A program made the position numbers and the translations under genes. The notes below the pieces were generated by a model that worked only from the letters and a program-made list of their open reading frames with translations, was not told the DNA's origin and did not search any database. A stretch of 33,018 nucleotides of DNA. It comes from an uncultured bacterium. GTDB lineage: Bacteria > Verrucomicrobiota > Kiritimatiellia > RFP12 > UBA1067. Shown piece by piece: positions 7,278-15,516 of the stretch. Each line of letters begins with the position of its first letter. Positions within the stretch are counted from its first letter, which is position 1. The stretch covers positions 1 to 33,018 of the forward strand of contig CACWVU010000029.1 of NCBI GenBank assembly GCA_902764415.1. Direction: 5' to 3'.

Positions 7278-7291
7278 ATCGGCACTTTCGT
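7261..7291. promoter_or_regulatory. Inverted repeat around the abiE -10 box, candidate AbiEi operator
   Basis: ACGAAGTG (7261-7268) and CACTTTCGT (7283-7291) form a dyad that brackets the -10 box. AbiEi antitoxins repress their own promoter by binding inverted repeats, so this is the likely operator. The assignment is by position and symmetry only. Confidence 0.5.
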
Positions 7292-7295
7292 AAAT

Positions 7296-7889
7296 ATGAA
7301 ACTGCCCAAAGATCTCTGCGACATACTTGTCGAGCAAGGAGGGATGCTGACATCAAGTGATGTTGGTAGGTCTGGTTTTTCGCGCACGATGCTGTCTAAG
7401 TATGTTAGTGAAGGCCTATTGGAGAGAGTGGGAAGAGGTGAATATGTGGCGCCTGGCGGCGTGGCTGACGAACTCTACTTCATTTCACGGCGTCAGCCCC
7501 GTTTTGTCTTTTCGCATTTGACGGCGTTGTTTCTGCATGGCCTTGCTGACCGCACGCCATTTCGCCATTGTGCCACGGTGTCGTCGGATACGACCGTTTC
7601 GAGGTGGATGCGGGCGCGGGTGAAGTGCTTTTACATATCGCCGGCGCTGTATGATGTCGGTCGAACCGAGGTGAATACGCAATTCGGCAACAAGGTGCCG
7701 TGCTACGATGTCGAGCGGACTATCTGCGACATCATCAACAGCCGATCGCGGATGGACGAGGAAAGCGTTATTGCCGCGTTGCGCAATTATGCCGCCAGCG
7801 GAACGAAGGACCTTGCGAGGTTGGGCGAATATGCAGCCAGACTTGGCATGGAGGAGAAGGTCCGGAGAACCTTGGAGGTGGCGCTATGA
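7296..7889 (+). CDS. abiEi: Type IV antitoxin AbiEi with winged-helix domain
   Basis: 197 residues. The N-terminal winged helix is seen in GGMLTSSDVGRSGFSRTMLSKYVSEGLLERVGRGEYV (residues 15-51), the usual AbiEi DNA-binding segment. The central and C-terminal part has PRFVFSHLTALFLHGLADRTP and VPCYDVERTICDIINSRSRMDEE, conserved in AbiEi. The antitoxin represses the operon and counters the AbiEii nucleotidyltransferase. The stop overlaps abiEii as ATGA. Base composition of 7200-8720 is clearly less GC-rich than the flanking genes, which suggests acquisition by transfer. Confidence 0.9.
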   Translation: MKLPKDLCDILVEQGGMLTSSDVGRSGFSRTMLSKYVSEGLLERVGRGEYVAPGGVADELYFISRRQPRFVFSHLTALFLHGLADRTPFRHCATVSSDTTVSRWMRARVKCFYISPALYDVGRTEVNTQFGNKVPCYDVERTICDIINSRSRMDEESVIAALRNYAASGTKDLARLGEYAARLGMEEKVRRTLEVAL

Positions 7890-8719
7890 GCGCAGATCGG
7901 GTCATGAGCTTCAAGGCGGCGATAAAGGATTTCGCGGCTGCCGAGAATATTCCCGCCCAAGTGGCGCTGCAGAACTTTATGTTCGAGCGGTTTTTTGCAA
8001 GGCTGTCGAAGAGCGCGGTCAAAGACAAGTTCGTCCTGAAGGGCGGGGTCCTGGTTTCGCAGTATCTGGGACTGGACCGCCGCACCACAATGGACGTGGA
8101 CATGACCATGCGCAATGCGACTTTGGACGAATCGTCGTTGCGTGACATGCTGGAGCAGGTGTTTTCGGCTCCAATTGACGATGGGATTGAATGGCGTATA
8201 AAATCGGTCGAGCCGATACGGGAAAACGACGCATACGGCGGATTGAGGGCTAAGGTCGTTGCGAGCATGGAGACTATCACCGTGCCTTTCTCGATTGACG
8301 TTTCGACTGGCGACGCAATCACTCCAGGCGCAGTAGAGTTCTTCATTCGCAGCAGATTTTTGAGGAATGAATTTTACCGTGTGCAGTCGTATACACCGGA
8401 AACAGTGTTGGCCGAGAAGATGGAGGCCATACTGACAAGGGGAGTCCTCTCCACTCGGCCGCGTGACTACTACGATTTCTACATGGTTTGGAAGCAGACG
8501 GAGATCGACAAGTCGGTTTTTAGGGATGCACTAGCGGCGACTATGCGGCATCGAGGTACGTTTGACGTTCTGGCAAGAGCGGAGAGTGTGATTGCCTCGA
8601 TTCGCGCATCTACGGCCATGCAGCGCCAATGGGACAAATTCCAGCGCGAGTTCCCATTTGCCAACGGAATTGGATTTGGTGAAATCCTGGAGACTCTTAA
8701 TGGAAGTCTGAGAAACTGA
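7886..8719 (+). CDS. abiEii: Type IV toxin AbiEii, nucleotidyltransferase
   Basis: 277 residues, DNA-polymerase-beta-like fold. Motif I is FVLKGGVLVSQYLGLDRRTTMDVDMTM, with the GG and the D-x-D metal site. The third acidic motif is SIDVSTGDAI. The C-terminal motif YTPETVLAEKMEAILTRG...RPRDYYDFYMVW is diagnostic of AbiEii. Relatives such as MenA add pyrimidines to tRNA acceptor ends and arrest growth. All catalytic residues seem present. The start at 7886 has GGAGGTG 5 nt upstream and overlaps the abiEi stop. The helicase gene begins 2 nt after the stop codon's last base. Confidence 0.92.
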   Translation: MSADRVMSFKAAIKDFAAAENIPAQVALQNFMFERFFARLSKSAVKDKFVLKGGVLVSQYLGLDRRTTMDVDMTMRNATLDESSLRDMLEQVFSAPIDDGIEWRIKSVEPIRENDAYGGLRAKVVASMETITVPFSIDVSTGDAITPGAVEFFIRSRFLRNEFYRVQSYTPETVLAEKMEAILTRGVLSTRPRDYYDFYMVWKQTEIDKSVFRDALAATMRHRGTFDVLARAESVIASIRASTAMQRQWDKFQREFPFANGIGFGEILETLNGSLRN

Positions 8720-8720
8720 C

Positions 8721-11700
8721 ATGAATATGGAAGACAACAGCAAGAACCGCGTCGTCCGCTGGACGCAGAAGCTACTCGACCTCTCGCTCCGCAACCGCCT
8801 GCTGAACGCACGCGACTCGAAGCAGATACTCCCCCTCGCCGTCGATGCGGTATCGTCGCTCGAGGACAAGCTCTCGTCCGACCAGGCCGTGCCGGTCGAG
8901 CCGTCCGACTCGACCTCGCGCGCGTCGGGCGCGCTCCGCTCGACGCTCGCCTCCGCCGACATGCTGCGCCGACTCAAGGAGATCTTCCGCCTCGCCAAGA
9001 CTGACCTCGAGGAAAGCGGCGTCAACGCGCTCTACCTCGCGATCGGCTTCCTGAAGTGGCAGCCGAAGGGCGCGAACGCCAAGGACTGCCGCGCGCCGAT
9101 CCTGCTCATGCCGGTGCAGATGGCGCGGAAGAACGTCCGCGAAGGCTATACCGTCTCGCGCCTCGACGACGACACCATGCTCAACGCGACGCTCGTCGAG
9201 TTTCTCCGCGCCGAGTTCGGACTTTCCGTGCAGGGGCTCGACCCGCTGCCCGAGGACGCGTCCGGCGTGGATGTCCAGAAGGTGTTCGCGGCGTTCCGCG
9301 ACGCGGTGAAGGGCATGGAGGGCTGGGACGTCGAGGAGGACGCCGCCATCGGCAACTTCTCTTTCGGCAAGTTCGTGATGTGGAAGGACCTCACGGCCCG
9401 CGCCGACCAGCTCTCGGCGCATCCGTTCGTCTCGCACCTCATGAAGGGCGGCGGCGACTACGACGACGGCATCGAGGTGTTTCCGCCCGAGGAGGTCTCG
9501 GAGCACGTCAAGTACGGCGAGCTCTTCACCCCGCTTTCGTCCGACTCGTCGCAGCTTGCGGCCGTCCTCTACTCCGCGATGGGCAAGTCGTTCGTCCTCC
9601 ACGGGCCGCCCGGCACCGGCAAGTCGCAGACGATCACCAACCTCATCGCGCACAACCTCGCGCTCGGGCGCAAGGTGCTGTTCGTCTCCGAGAAGAAGGC
9701 CGCGCTCGACGTCGTCCACCGCCGCCTAGCGTCCGTCGGCCTCAAGCCGTTCTGCCTCGAGCTCCACTCCAACAAGTCGGGCAAGACCGAGGTCCTCGCG
9801 CAGTTCCGCGAGGCGCTCGACTACGTGGACAAGGGGACGCCGAACGAGTGGCAGAAGACCGTCGACCAGATCTCCAACTACCGCGGCGAGCTCGACGCGG
9901 TGGTGGCGGCGCTCCACAAGCGCTATCCGTGCGGGCTCACCGCCTACGACTGCTTCGCCTCGAAGATCGCCGGCGGCGCGAAGACGTTCAAGATCGCCGG
10001 CTGGAAGCTCCTGGAATGGAGCGAGAAGGACGTCGCGGACGCCCGCGAGCTCGTGCTCCACGCCGCGGCAGACTGGCGCGGCACCACCGGCGACGCGGTC
10101 GCCGCGCTCGCGCTGGTCGCCACGTTCGCGTGGAATCCCGCCGCCGAGGAGGCGATCCGCGGCAAGCTCGCCGCGCTCCGCGCGAAGGGCGGCTTTGCGC
10201 GGGGGCTGTCGGTCCTGTTCGGCGCCGGCGGCGCGCTCCGCTACGGCAAGGGAATGGTCGGGCGCTTCGAGGGCTTCGGCGGAGCATTCACCGCGAAGCT
10301 CGACGCGGCTATCGCCGCGATGGGCGAGTCGCGCGGAGTGATGCGCTACCGCGAGTCCGCCGACGCGGCGGCGAAGCTGATCGGCTGCGGATTCGCCGCG
10401 GCGTTCGCCTCGGGCGAGGTGGACCCGGAGCAGGCGGGAGAGGCGTTCGACCGCTCCTTCGCCGCGGCGGTCCTGGACGAGATCCTGCGCCTCGAGTGCG
10501 CGCTTGCGTCGTTCGCGGGCCTGAAGCGCGAGGAGCAGATCATCGAGTTCCGCCGCCTTGACGCGGAATACTCGGAGCTCGTCAAGCACGCCGTCCGCGC
10601 GCGTCTCGCGGCCGCGCTGCCGTCGGGACGCCTCGGCGACTGCCCGGACGGCTGCGAGCTCGGGCTGATCCGCCGCGAGTGCGCGAAGAAGGCGCGCCAG
10701 AAGCCGATCCGCCGCCTGCTCGCGGAGGCGCGCGGCGTCATCGGCCGCCTCAAGCCGTGCTTCCTGATGAGCCCGTTGTCGGTTGCGCAGTACCTGCCGG
10801 CCGAGGCGACATTCGACCTCGTCGTCTTCGACGAGGCGTCGCAGATTCCGGTCTGGGACGCAATCGGCGTGATCGCCCGCGCGAAGCAGTGCGTCGTCGT
10901 CGGCGACCCGAAGCAGATGCCGCCGACGAACTTCTTCCAGAAGGGCGAGTCGGGCGACGACGAGGACGAGTCGGAGGACCTCGAGAGCATCCTCGACGAA
11001 TGCCTCGCGGCCGGGCTCCACTCCGCCTACCTGAGCTGGCACTACCGGAGCCGCCACGAGTCGCTGATCTCCTTCTCGAACCACCACTACTACGGCGACC
11101 GGCTCTGCACCTTCCCGGCGGCGAAGACGACGCCGCGCCTCGGCGTCGCCTGGCACTTCGTCGAGAACGGCGTCTACGACGCGAAGGCGAGCCGCACGAA
11201 CCGCGCGGAGGCCGAGGCGCTTGTGGACTACGTTTTCTCGCGCCTCGCCGACCCCACGCAGAAGCGCCGCAGCGCCGGCGTCGTCACCTTCTCGATGGCG
11301 CAGAAGAACCTGATCGAGGATATCTTCGAGGAGCGCCGCGCGGCGAACCCGAAGTTCGAGGACTACTTCGCGGACGACGGCGAGGAGCCGTTCTTCGTGA
11401 AGAACCTCGAGAACGTCCAGGGCGACGAACGCGACGTGATCCTCTTCTCCGTCGGCTACGCCAAGGGGCCGGACGGGAAGTTCCTGATGAACTTCGGTCC
11501 ACTCAATCGCTCCGGCGGCGAGCGGCGCCTCAACGTCGCCGTCACCCGCGCGAAGGAGCAGGTCGTCGTGTTCGCGTCGTGCAGGGGCGCGGAGATCGAC
11601 CTGAACCGCACCCAGGCAGTCGGCGCGGCGCACCTCAGGGCCTTTCTCGAATACGCCGAGCGCGGCTGCGTCGCCGCCGCGGCGGACGCGGCCGAGCGGC

Positions 11701-12284
11701 GGCGCGACATGTTCGCGGACGAGGTGGCGTCGTTCCTCTCCGCCCACGGCTACGCGGTGGAGCGCGACGTCGGCTGCTCGCTCTTCCGCGTGGACGTCGG
11801 GGTGAAGGACCCGGCGCGCAAGGACGGGTATCTCGCGGCAATCGAGTGCGACGGCGACACCTACGCCTCCGCGCTCACCGCGCGCGACCGCGACGAGCTG
11901 CGGTCGTCGGTCCTCAGGTCGCTCGGATGGAACACCGTCCACGTGTGGTCGGCGGACTGGGCGTTCGACCGCGCCCGCGGCGAGGAGCGGCTCCTGAAGG
12001 AACTCGACGAGATCAAGCGCGCGCCGGACGGGATGCTGCCCACGCCGAAGTTCAAGCCAGAGGTGACGTTCCCGCGCCGCCGCTCCGTTTCTGCCGCGGA
12101 AGTGCCGCGCACCGACCTCGACAAGGTGTCGAACGACGACCTGCGCAAGAAGATGGTAGAGGTGGAGCGGGACCTCGGGGCCTGCGAGCCCGACACGCTC
12201 TACCGCGAGACGGCGCGGCGGTTCGGCTACAAGACGCTCTCCCCGAAGGCCCGCCAGCGCCTCGAAAGCGTGCGGAGATTCTAA
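8721..12284 (+). CDS. DUF4011-type superfamily 1 helicase with C-terminal Vsr-like nuclease (Hhe-like defence protein)
   Basis: 1187 residues. The N-terminal DUF4011 region is recognised from WTQKLLDLSLRNRLLNARDS (residues 14-33). The Walker A motif HGPPGTGKSQT is near residue 293, the DEAS Walker B near 703 with VVVGDPKQMPPTNFF after it, and the C-terminal helicase motifs LENVQGDERDVILFS and RRLNVAVTRAKEQVVVF lie near 895-950. A restriction-like domain follows from about residue 995 (FLSAHGYAVERDVG, FRVDVGV, AAIECDGDTYASA), the MTES_1575/Vsr-like family. The short C-terminal helical tail corresponds to the place of DUF3320. This architecture is that of the single-gene Hhe defence system, although shorter. 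It is coupled to abiEii by a 1-nt gap, yet its GC content is host-like. Confidence 0.88.
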   Translation: MNMEDNSKNRVVRWTQKLLDLSLRNRLLNARDSKQILPLAVDAVSSLEDKLSSDQAVPVEPSDSTSRASGALRSTLASADMLRRLKEIFRLAKTDLEESGVNALYLAIGFLKWQPKGANAKDCRAPILLMPVQMARKNVREGYTVSRLDDDTMLNATLVEFLRAEFGLSVQGLDPLPEDASGVDVQKVFAAFRDAVKGMEGWDVEEDAAIGNFSFGKFVMWKDLTARADQLSAHPFVSHLMKGGGDYDDGIEVFPPEEVSEHVKYGELFTPLSSDSSQLAAVLYSAMGKSFVLHGPPGTGKSQTITNLIAHNLALGRKVLFVSEKKAALDVVHRRLASVGLKPFCLELHSNKSGKTEVLAQFREALDYVDKGTPNEWQKTVDQISNYRGELDAVVAALHKRYPCGLTAYDCFASKIAGGAKTFKIAGWKLLEWSEKDVADARELVLHAAADWRGTTGDAVAALALVATFAWNPAAEEAIRGKLAALRAKGGFARGLSVLFGAGGALRYGKGMVGRFEGFGGAFTAKLDAAIAAMGESRGVMRYRESADAAAKLIGCGFAAAFASGEVDPEQAGEAFDRSFAAAVLDEILRLECALASFAGLKREEQIIEFRRLDAEYSELVKHAVRARLAAALPSGRLGDCPDGCELGLIRRECAKKARQKPIRRLLAEARGVIGRLKPCFLMSPLSVAQYLPAEATFDLVVFDEASQIPVWDAIGVIARAKQCVVVGDPKQMPPTNFFQKGESGDDEDESEDLESILDECLAAGLHSAYLSWHYRSRHESLISFSNHHYYGDRLCTFPAAKTTPRLGVAWHFVENGVYDAKASRTNRAEAEALVDYVFSRLADPTQKRRSAGVVTFSMAQKNLIEDIFEERRAANPKFEDYFADDGEEPFFVKNLENVQGDERDVILFSVGYAKGPDGKFLMNFGPLNRSGGERRLNVAVTRAKEQVVVFASCRGAEIDLNRTQAVGAAHLRAFLEYAERGCVAAAADAAERRRDMFADEVASFLSAHGYAVERDVGCSLFRVDVGVKDPARKDGYLAAIECDGDTYASALTARDRDELRSSVLRSLGWNTVHVWSADWAFDRARGEERLLKELDEIKRAPDGMLPTPKFKPEVTFPRRRSVSAAEVPRTDLDKVSNDDLRKKMVEVERDLGACEPDTLYRETARRFGYKTLSPKARQRLESVRRF

Positions 12285-12308
12285 CCACGAACCACGAGCC
12301 ACGAACCG
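12283..12308 (+). repeat. Short interspersed CCACGAACCACGAG-type repeat
   Basis: AACCACGAACCACGAGCCACGAACC sits directly after the helicase stop. The same family appears in inverted orientation at 15725-15770, inside a coding sequence. Confidence 0.55.
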
Positions 12309-12316
12309 GGGGTGGG

Positions 12317-12346
12317 TTGACTTCGCGGGGCAGTTTTTGGTAATAT
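12317..12346 (+). promoter_or_regulatory. tRNA promoter: TTGACT - 18 nt - TAATAT
   Basis: TTGACT (12317-12322), an 18-nt spacer ending in TTTTTGG, and TAATAT (12341-12346) precede tRNA-Ser by 12 nt. It resembles the TGGTATAATAC promoters but adds a -35 box. Confidence 0.65.
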
Positions 12347-12358
12347 ACGCACTTGTTT

Positions 12359-12450
12359 GGAGAGATGGCAGAGCCTGGTTGAATGCACATGACTCGAAAT
12401 CATGCATACCCGCAAGGGTATCGGGGGTTCGAATCCCTCTCTCTCCGCCA
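12359..12450 (+). tRNA. tRNA-Ser (CGA)
   Basis: 92 nt with encoded CCA. The acceptor GGAGAGA (12359-12365) pairs with TCTCTCC (12440-12446), followed by discriminator G and CCA. The anticodon loop CTCGAAA gives anticodon CGA at 12395-12397. A long variable arm (TACCCGCAAGGGTAT) and the T-loop GGTTCGAATCC confirm a class II serine tRNA. Confidence 0.96.
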
Positions 12451-12468
12451 AGCAAGGGCTTTGCTTAT

Positions 12469-12542
12469 GCGGGCGTAATTCAATGGCAGAATAGGAGCTT
12501 CCCAAGCTTCTTACGTGGGTTCGATTCCCATCGCCCGCTCCA
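12469..12542 (+). tRNA. tRNA-Gly (CCC)
   Basis: 74 nt with encoded CCA. The acceptor GCGGGCG pairs with CGCCCGC (12532-12538), discriminator T. The anticodon stem GGAGC/GCTTC closes the loop TTCCCAA, anticodon CCC at 12501-12503. The T arm reads GTGGGTTCGATTCCCAT. It lies 18 nt after tRNA-Ser and 9 nt before recN. Confidence 0.95.
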
Positions 12543-12551
12543 ACTTTTGCG

Positions 12552-14165
12552 ATGCTGGAGAAACTTACAGTCAGGAACCTCGCCGTTGTTGAGGCGGCAG
12601 AGATTGCGTTTGGACCCGGTCTCAACGTGATCACCGGCGAAACCGGCGCCGGCAAGAGCGTGCTCATGGGCGCGCTCGACCTTGCGCTGGGCGCGCGCGC
12701 CGGCGCCGACGTCGTGCGCGATGGCGCGAAGGAGGCCGAGGTCGAGGCCGTGCTCGGCGGTCACGTCGTACGGCGCACGGTGACGCGCGAAGGGCGCTCC
12801 CGCGCGTGGATCGACGAAGAGTCGGTGTCGGTCGCAGAGCTGAGGGAGTTCGGCGCCGGGCTCGTGGACGTGAACGGTCCCCGCGCGAGCCAGGACCTGC
12901 TCGGCGAGGGCTTTCAGCGGGCTGCGATCGACGAGTGGGGCGGCGTCGACCTCGTCCCCTACCGCCGCGAATACGACCGGCTCGTCGCGCTGCGCGCGCG
13001 CCGCGAAGAGCTAGCGGCCGACGGCGGCGAGGACGAGCTGGACATGCTGCGCTTCCAGGTGGACGAGCTCGCCGCCGCCGACGTGACGGCCGACGACGAC
13101 GACATCGCCGCGCGCCACGCCGCCGCCGCGCACGCCGGTGAGATCGTCGAGAACGCCAACGCCGTCATGGAGACGCTCGGCGGCGACAACTCGGCGGCCG
13201 ACTTGCTCGCCTCCACCCGCCCCGCGCTCGCGGCCATCGCCCGCCACCTGCCCGCCGCGGCGGAGTGGTCCGCCGCAGTCGACGAAATCTCTGCCAGGGT
13301 CGAGGACCTCTCGCGCTCGATCGCCGACGCGGTGTCCGGCCTCGACCTGCCCGAGGAGAGCCTCCAGACCCTCGACGACCGGCTCACGCTCCTCAACCGC
13401 CTCGAGCGCAAGTACCTCCGCGGCGGCGCGGAGGGCGGCGGCACGCTTTCGGAACGTCTCCTCGCCGCGCTTGCGCGCCGGCGCGAGCGGCTCGACGCGC
13501 TCGAGAACCGCGACGCGGCCCTGGCCGCGCTCGACCGCGACATCGCGGCTGCAGAGGCCGCGGCGCGGAAGGAGGGCGCGGCGGTCACGGCGGCGAGGAC
13601 CGCCGCGGGGCGCCGCTTCTCGAAGGCGGTGGCGAAGGAATTGAGGGACCTCGGCTTCCTGAAGGCCGAGTTCTCGGTGGCGGTCGACGAGGGGGAGATG
13701 TCCGAGCACGGGCTCGACCGCGTCGTCTACATGTTCGGGCCTAACCCCGGCGAGCCGATCCGTCCGCTCGCCGCCATCGCCAGCTCCGGCGAGATCGCGC
13801 GGGCGATGCTCGCCGTCAAGGCGGTGATGTCGTCCCGCCCCGGCGCCTCCGCCAGACCGACGCTCGTCTTCGACGAGATAGACGCCAACATCGGCGGCGA
13901 GACCGGCAGGGCCGTCGGCGAGAAGCTCCGTCGCGCCGCGGAGCGCGGGCAGGTGATCGCCATCACCCACCTGCCGCAGAGCGCGGCGTACGGGGATCGT
14001 CATTTTGCGGTTGCCAAGAAGGTGTCGGCGGGACGTACCCGCACGGAAATCAAGGAAGTGAAAGGAGAGGCGCGCGTCGCCGAACTCGCCAGGATGATGG
14101 GCGGGGAGGGTCCGACGGACGCCGTAAGAAGACATGCGCAGGAACTTGCTGGGATATCGGGCTGA
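12552..14165 (+). CDS. recN: DNA repair protein RecN
   Basis: 537 residues. This SMC-like ATPase acts in double-strand-break repair. Walker A GETGAGKS lies near residue 35 after MLEKLTVRNLAVVEAAEIAFGPGLNVI. The middle is a coiled-coil region. The ABC signature is SSGEIARAMLAVKAVM, and Walker B is PTLVFDEIDANIGGETG, followed by the ITHLPQSAA segment typical of RecN. Length is normal. The ATG is 9 nt after the tRNA-Gly CCA and has no Shine-Dalgarno site, so it may be made from the tRNA transcript after 3' processing. The 3' end overlaps the next gene by 32 nt. Confidence 0.95.
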   Translation: MLEKLTVRNLAVVEAAEIAFGPGLNVITGETGAGKSVLMGALDLALGARAGADVVRDGAKEAEVEAVLGGHVVRRTVTREGRSRAWIDEESVSVAELREFGAGLVDVNGPRASQDLLGEGFQRAAIDEWGGVDLVPYRREYDRLVALRARREELAADGGEDELDMLRFQVDELAAADVTADDDDIAARHAAAAHAGEIVENANAVMETLGGDNSAADLLASTRPALAAIARHLPAAAEWSAAVDEISARVEDLSRSIADAVSGLDLPEESLQTLDDRLTLLNRLERKYLRGGAEGGGTLSERLLAALARRRERLDALENRDAALAALDRDIAAAEAAARKEGAAVTAARTAAGRRFSKAVAKELRDLGFLKAEFSVAVDEGEMSEHGLDRVVYMFGPNPGEPIRPLAAIASSGEIARAMLAVKAVMSSRPGASARPTLVFDEIDANIGGETGRAVGEKLRRAAERGQVIAITHLPQSAAYGDRHFAVAKKVSAGRTRTEIKEVKGEARVAELARMMGGEGPTDAVRRHAQELAGISG

Positions 14166-15144
14166 AGTGGTCGAAGACATGTTCGGCGCCTCGGACGCGC
14201 TCGCGGAGGTGCTCTCGGACACGCTGGGCGACGGCGGCAGGGTGCTGCTCGTCGCGGACTCCAACGTGGTCTCGCACACCTCGTGGCTGGGGCAGAAGAT
14301 CGGGCGTTACTTCACCGATAACGGAATCAGGCTCACCGGCAGGGCGGTCATCGTGCCTGGCGGCGAGAAGGCCAAGCACGAGGACCTCTCGGGCGCGTTT
14401 GCGATCGTCGACGCGGCGGCCAGGACGCGCGTCGGCGGGGGCGACTGCATCCTCGCGCTCGGCGGCGGCACCGCCTTCGACCTCGCCGGCTGGGCGGCGG
14501 CGCAGTTCGGCGGCATCCCGGTGGTGCGCCTGCCGACCACCCCGGCGGCGATGACCGGCGCGGCGTTCGCCGAGAACGCGGCGATCGACCGGTGCGGACG
14601 CAAGGACGTGGTGCGGTTCGAGTCGAAGCCGGCGGCGGTGCTGGTGGATGTGGCGTTCCTCGGCACCGTGATGGACGGCGTCTGGCGCGCCGGCGCGGGC
14701 GAGATCGCCTGCCTCGCGGCCGCCGACGACAAGCTCCGCCGCGAGTTCGTGGAGTTCGCGCCGCGCTACGCCAAGCGCGACTACGCCGCGTTTGCCGAGA
14801 TGGCCGCGCGCGTCATCGAGTTGCGCATGAAGCGCCGCGACGAGCGCATTGCCGAGCCGCTCGCGGCCCGGCTCGAGGAGATGAGCGGCTTCCGGCTGCC
14901 GCACGGCTACGCGATCCCGCTTGCGCTGCTCATCGAGATGGGCGCGCGGACGGTCTTGGGCGACATGTCCGCAGAGGCGGCGCAGGAGATTCGCGCGGCG
15001 CTGGAGACCTGCGGTTCGCTCGAGGGGCTTTACCACTCGCGCCACCTGCTGCTGCGCCGCGACGACCTCTTCGCCGCGGACATGAAGGACCGCGAAGCAT
15101 ACGTCGCCGCGGTCGACGCGCTGCTCGGCGCAAAACGGGACTGA
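14134..15144 (+). CDS. Divergent dehydroquinate synthase-fold (sugar-phosphate cyclase) protein
   Basis: 336 residues. The NAD-binding motif ILALGGGTAFDLAGWAAAQFGGIPVVRLPTTPAAMTG is that of 3-dehydroquinate synthase (AroB). One metal-ligand region is visible as RAGAGEIACLAAAD and another as RLPHGYAIPLALLIEMGAR. However, the GGKTGIN lysine loop and the NxGHxxGHAxE motif of true AroB are not recognisable: MTGAAFAENAAID and MSGFRLPHGYAIP stand in their places. It may therefore be another member of the superfamily or a degenerate AroB, and no shikimate genes are nearby. The start at 14134 overlaps recN. A later ATG at 14179 is possible. Confidence 0.7.
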   Translation: MRRNLLGYRAEVVEDMFGASDALAEVLSDTLGDGGRVLLVADSNVVSHTSWLGQKIGRYFTDNGIRLTGRAVIVPGGEKAKHEDLSGAFAIVDAAARTRVGGGDCILALGGGTAFDLAGWAAAQFGGIPVVRLPTTPAAMTGAAFAENAAIDRCGRKDVVRFESKPAAVLVDVAFLGTVMDGVWRAGAGEIACLAAADDKLRREFVEFAPRYAKRDYAAFAEMAARVIELRMKRRDERIAEPLAARLEEMSGFRLPHGYAIPLALLIEMGARTVLGDMSAEAAQEIRAALETCGSLEGLYHSRHLLLRRDDLFAADMKDREAYVAAVDALLGAKRD

Positions 15145-15178
15145 AGTTCACAGGGAAATACAACAAGGAGGCAATGAA

Positions 15179-15505
15179 ATGAAAGGCAGTTGCACGATGC
15201 CGAGCGCCAATGGCAAGGGCGCGGTTTACATCGAGAAGATCCTCGACGAGGAGCTGGGCGACAAGTGCGCCCTCTACGCCAAGGTGACGATTCCCGCCGG
15301 CTCGGTGCTCGGCTACCACGAACACCACGGCAACGGCGAGAACTACTTCATCCTCTCCGGCTCGGCGGTCTACGACGACAACGGCTCCAAGCGCCGAATC
15401 GGTCCCGGCGACAGCACTTGGACTCCGGACGGCTCCGGCCACGGCGTCGACAACTCCGAGGGCACCGAAGACCTTGTCTTCATCGCGCTCATCGTCAACA
15501 AATAG
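15179..15505 (+). CDS. Small cupin-2 domain protein
   Basis: 108 residues, a single cupin barrel. The metal-binding motif 1 is GYHEHHGNGENYFILSGSAVY, and motif 2 is GPGDSTWTPDGSGHGVDN, giving the His/Glu ligand set. Small cupins of this form bind a divalent metal and act on or sense small molecules. The role is unknown here. AAGGAGG 7 nt upstream fixes the start. Its TAG stop is part of the 15503-15516 palindrome shared with the convergent gene. Confidence 0.85.
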   Translation: MKGSCTMPSANGKGAVYIEKILDEELGDKCALYAKVTIPAGSVLGYHEHHGNGENYFILSGSAVYDDNGSKRRIGPGDSTWTPDGSGHGVDNSEGTEDLVFIALIVNK

Positions 15506-15516
15506 CCGCGCGGCTA
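15503..15516. terminator. Short palindrome containing both convergent stop codons
   Basis: TAGCCGCGCGGCTA is a perfect palindrome (TAGCC stem, GCGC loop). Its two ends are the TAG stop codons of the cupin (+) and of the GTPase gene (-). It lacks a T-tract, so any terminator role is weak. Confidence 0.35.

Noticed and set aside
9726..12455. 909-codon minus-strand frame across the helicase and tRNA-Ser
   Set aside because: Shadow of the helicase gene. It runs through a tRNA, which is incompatible with a real gene.
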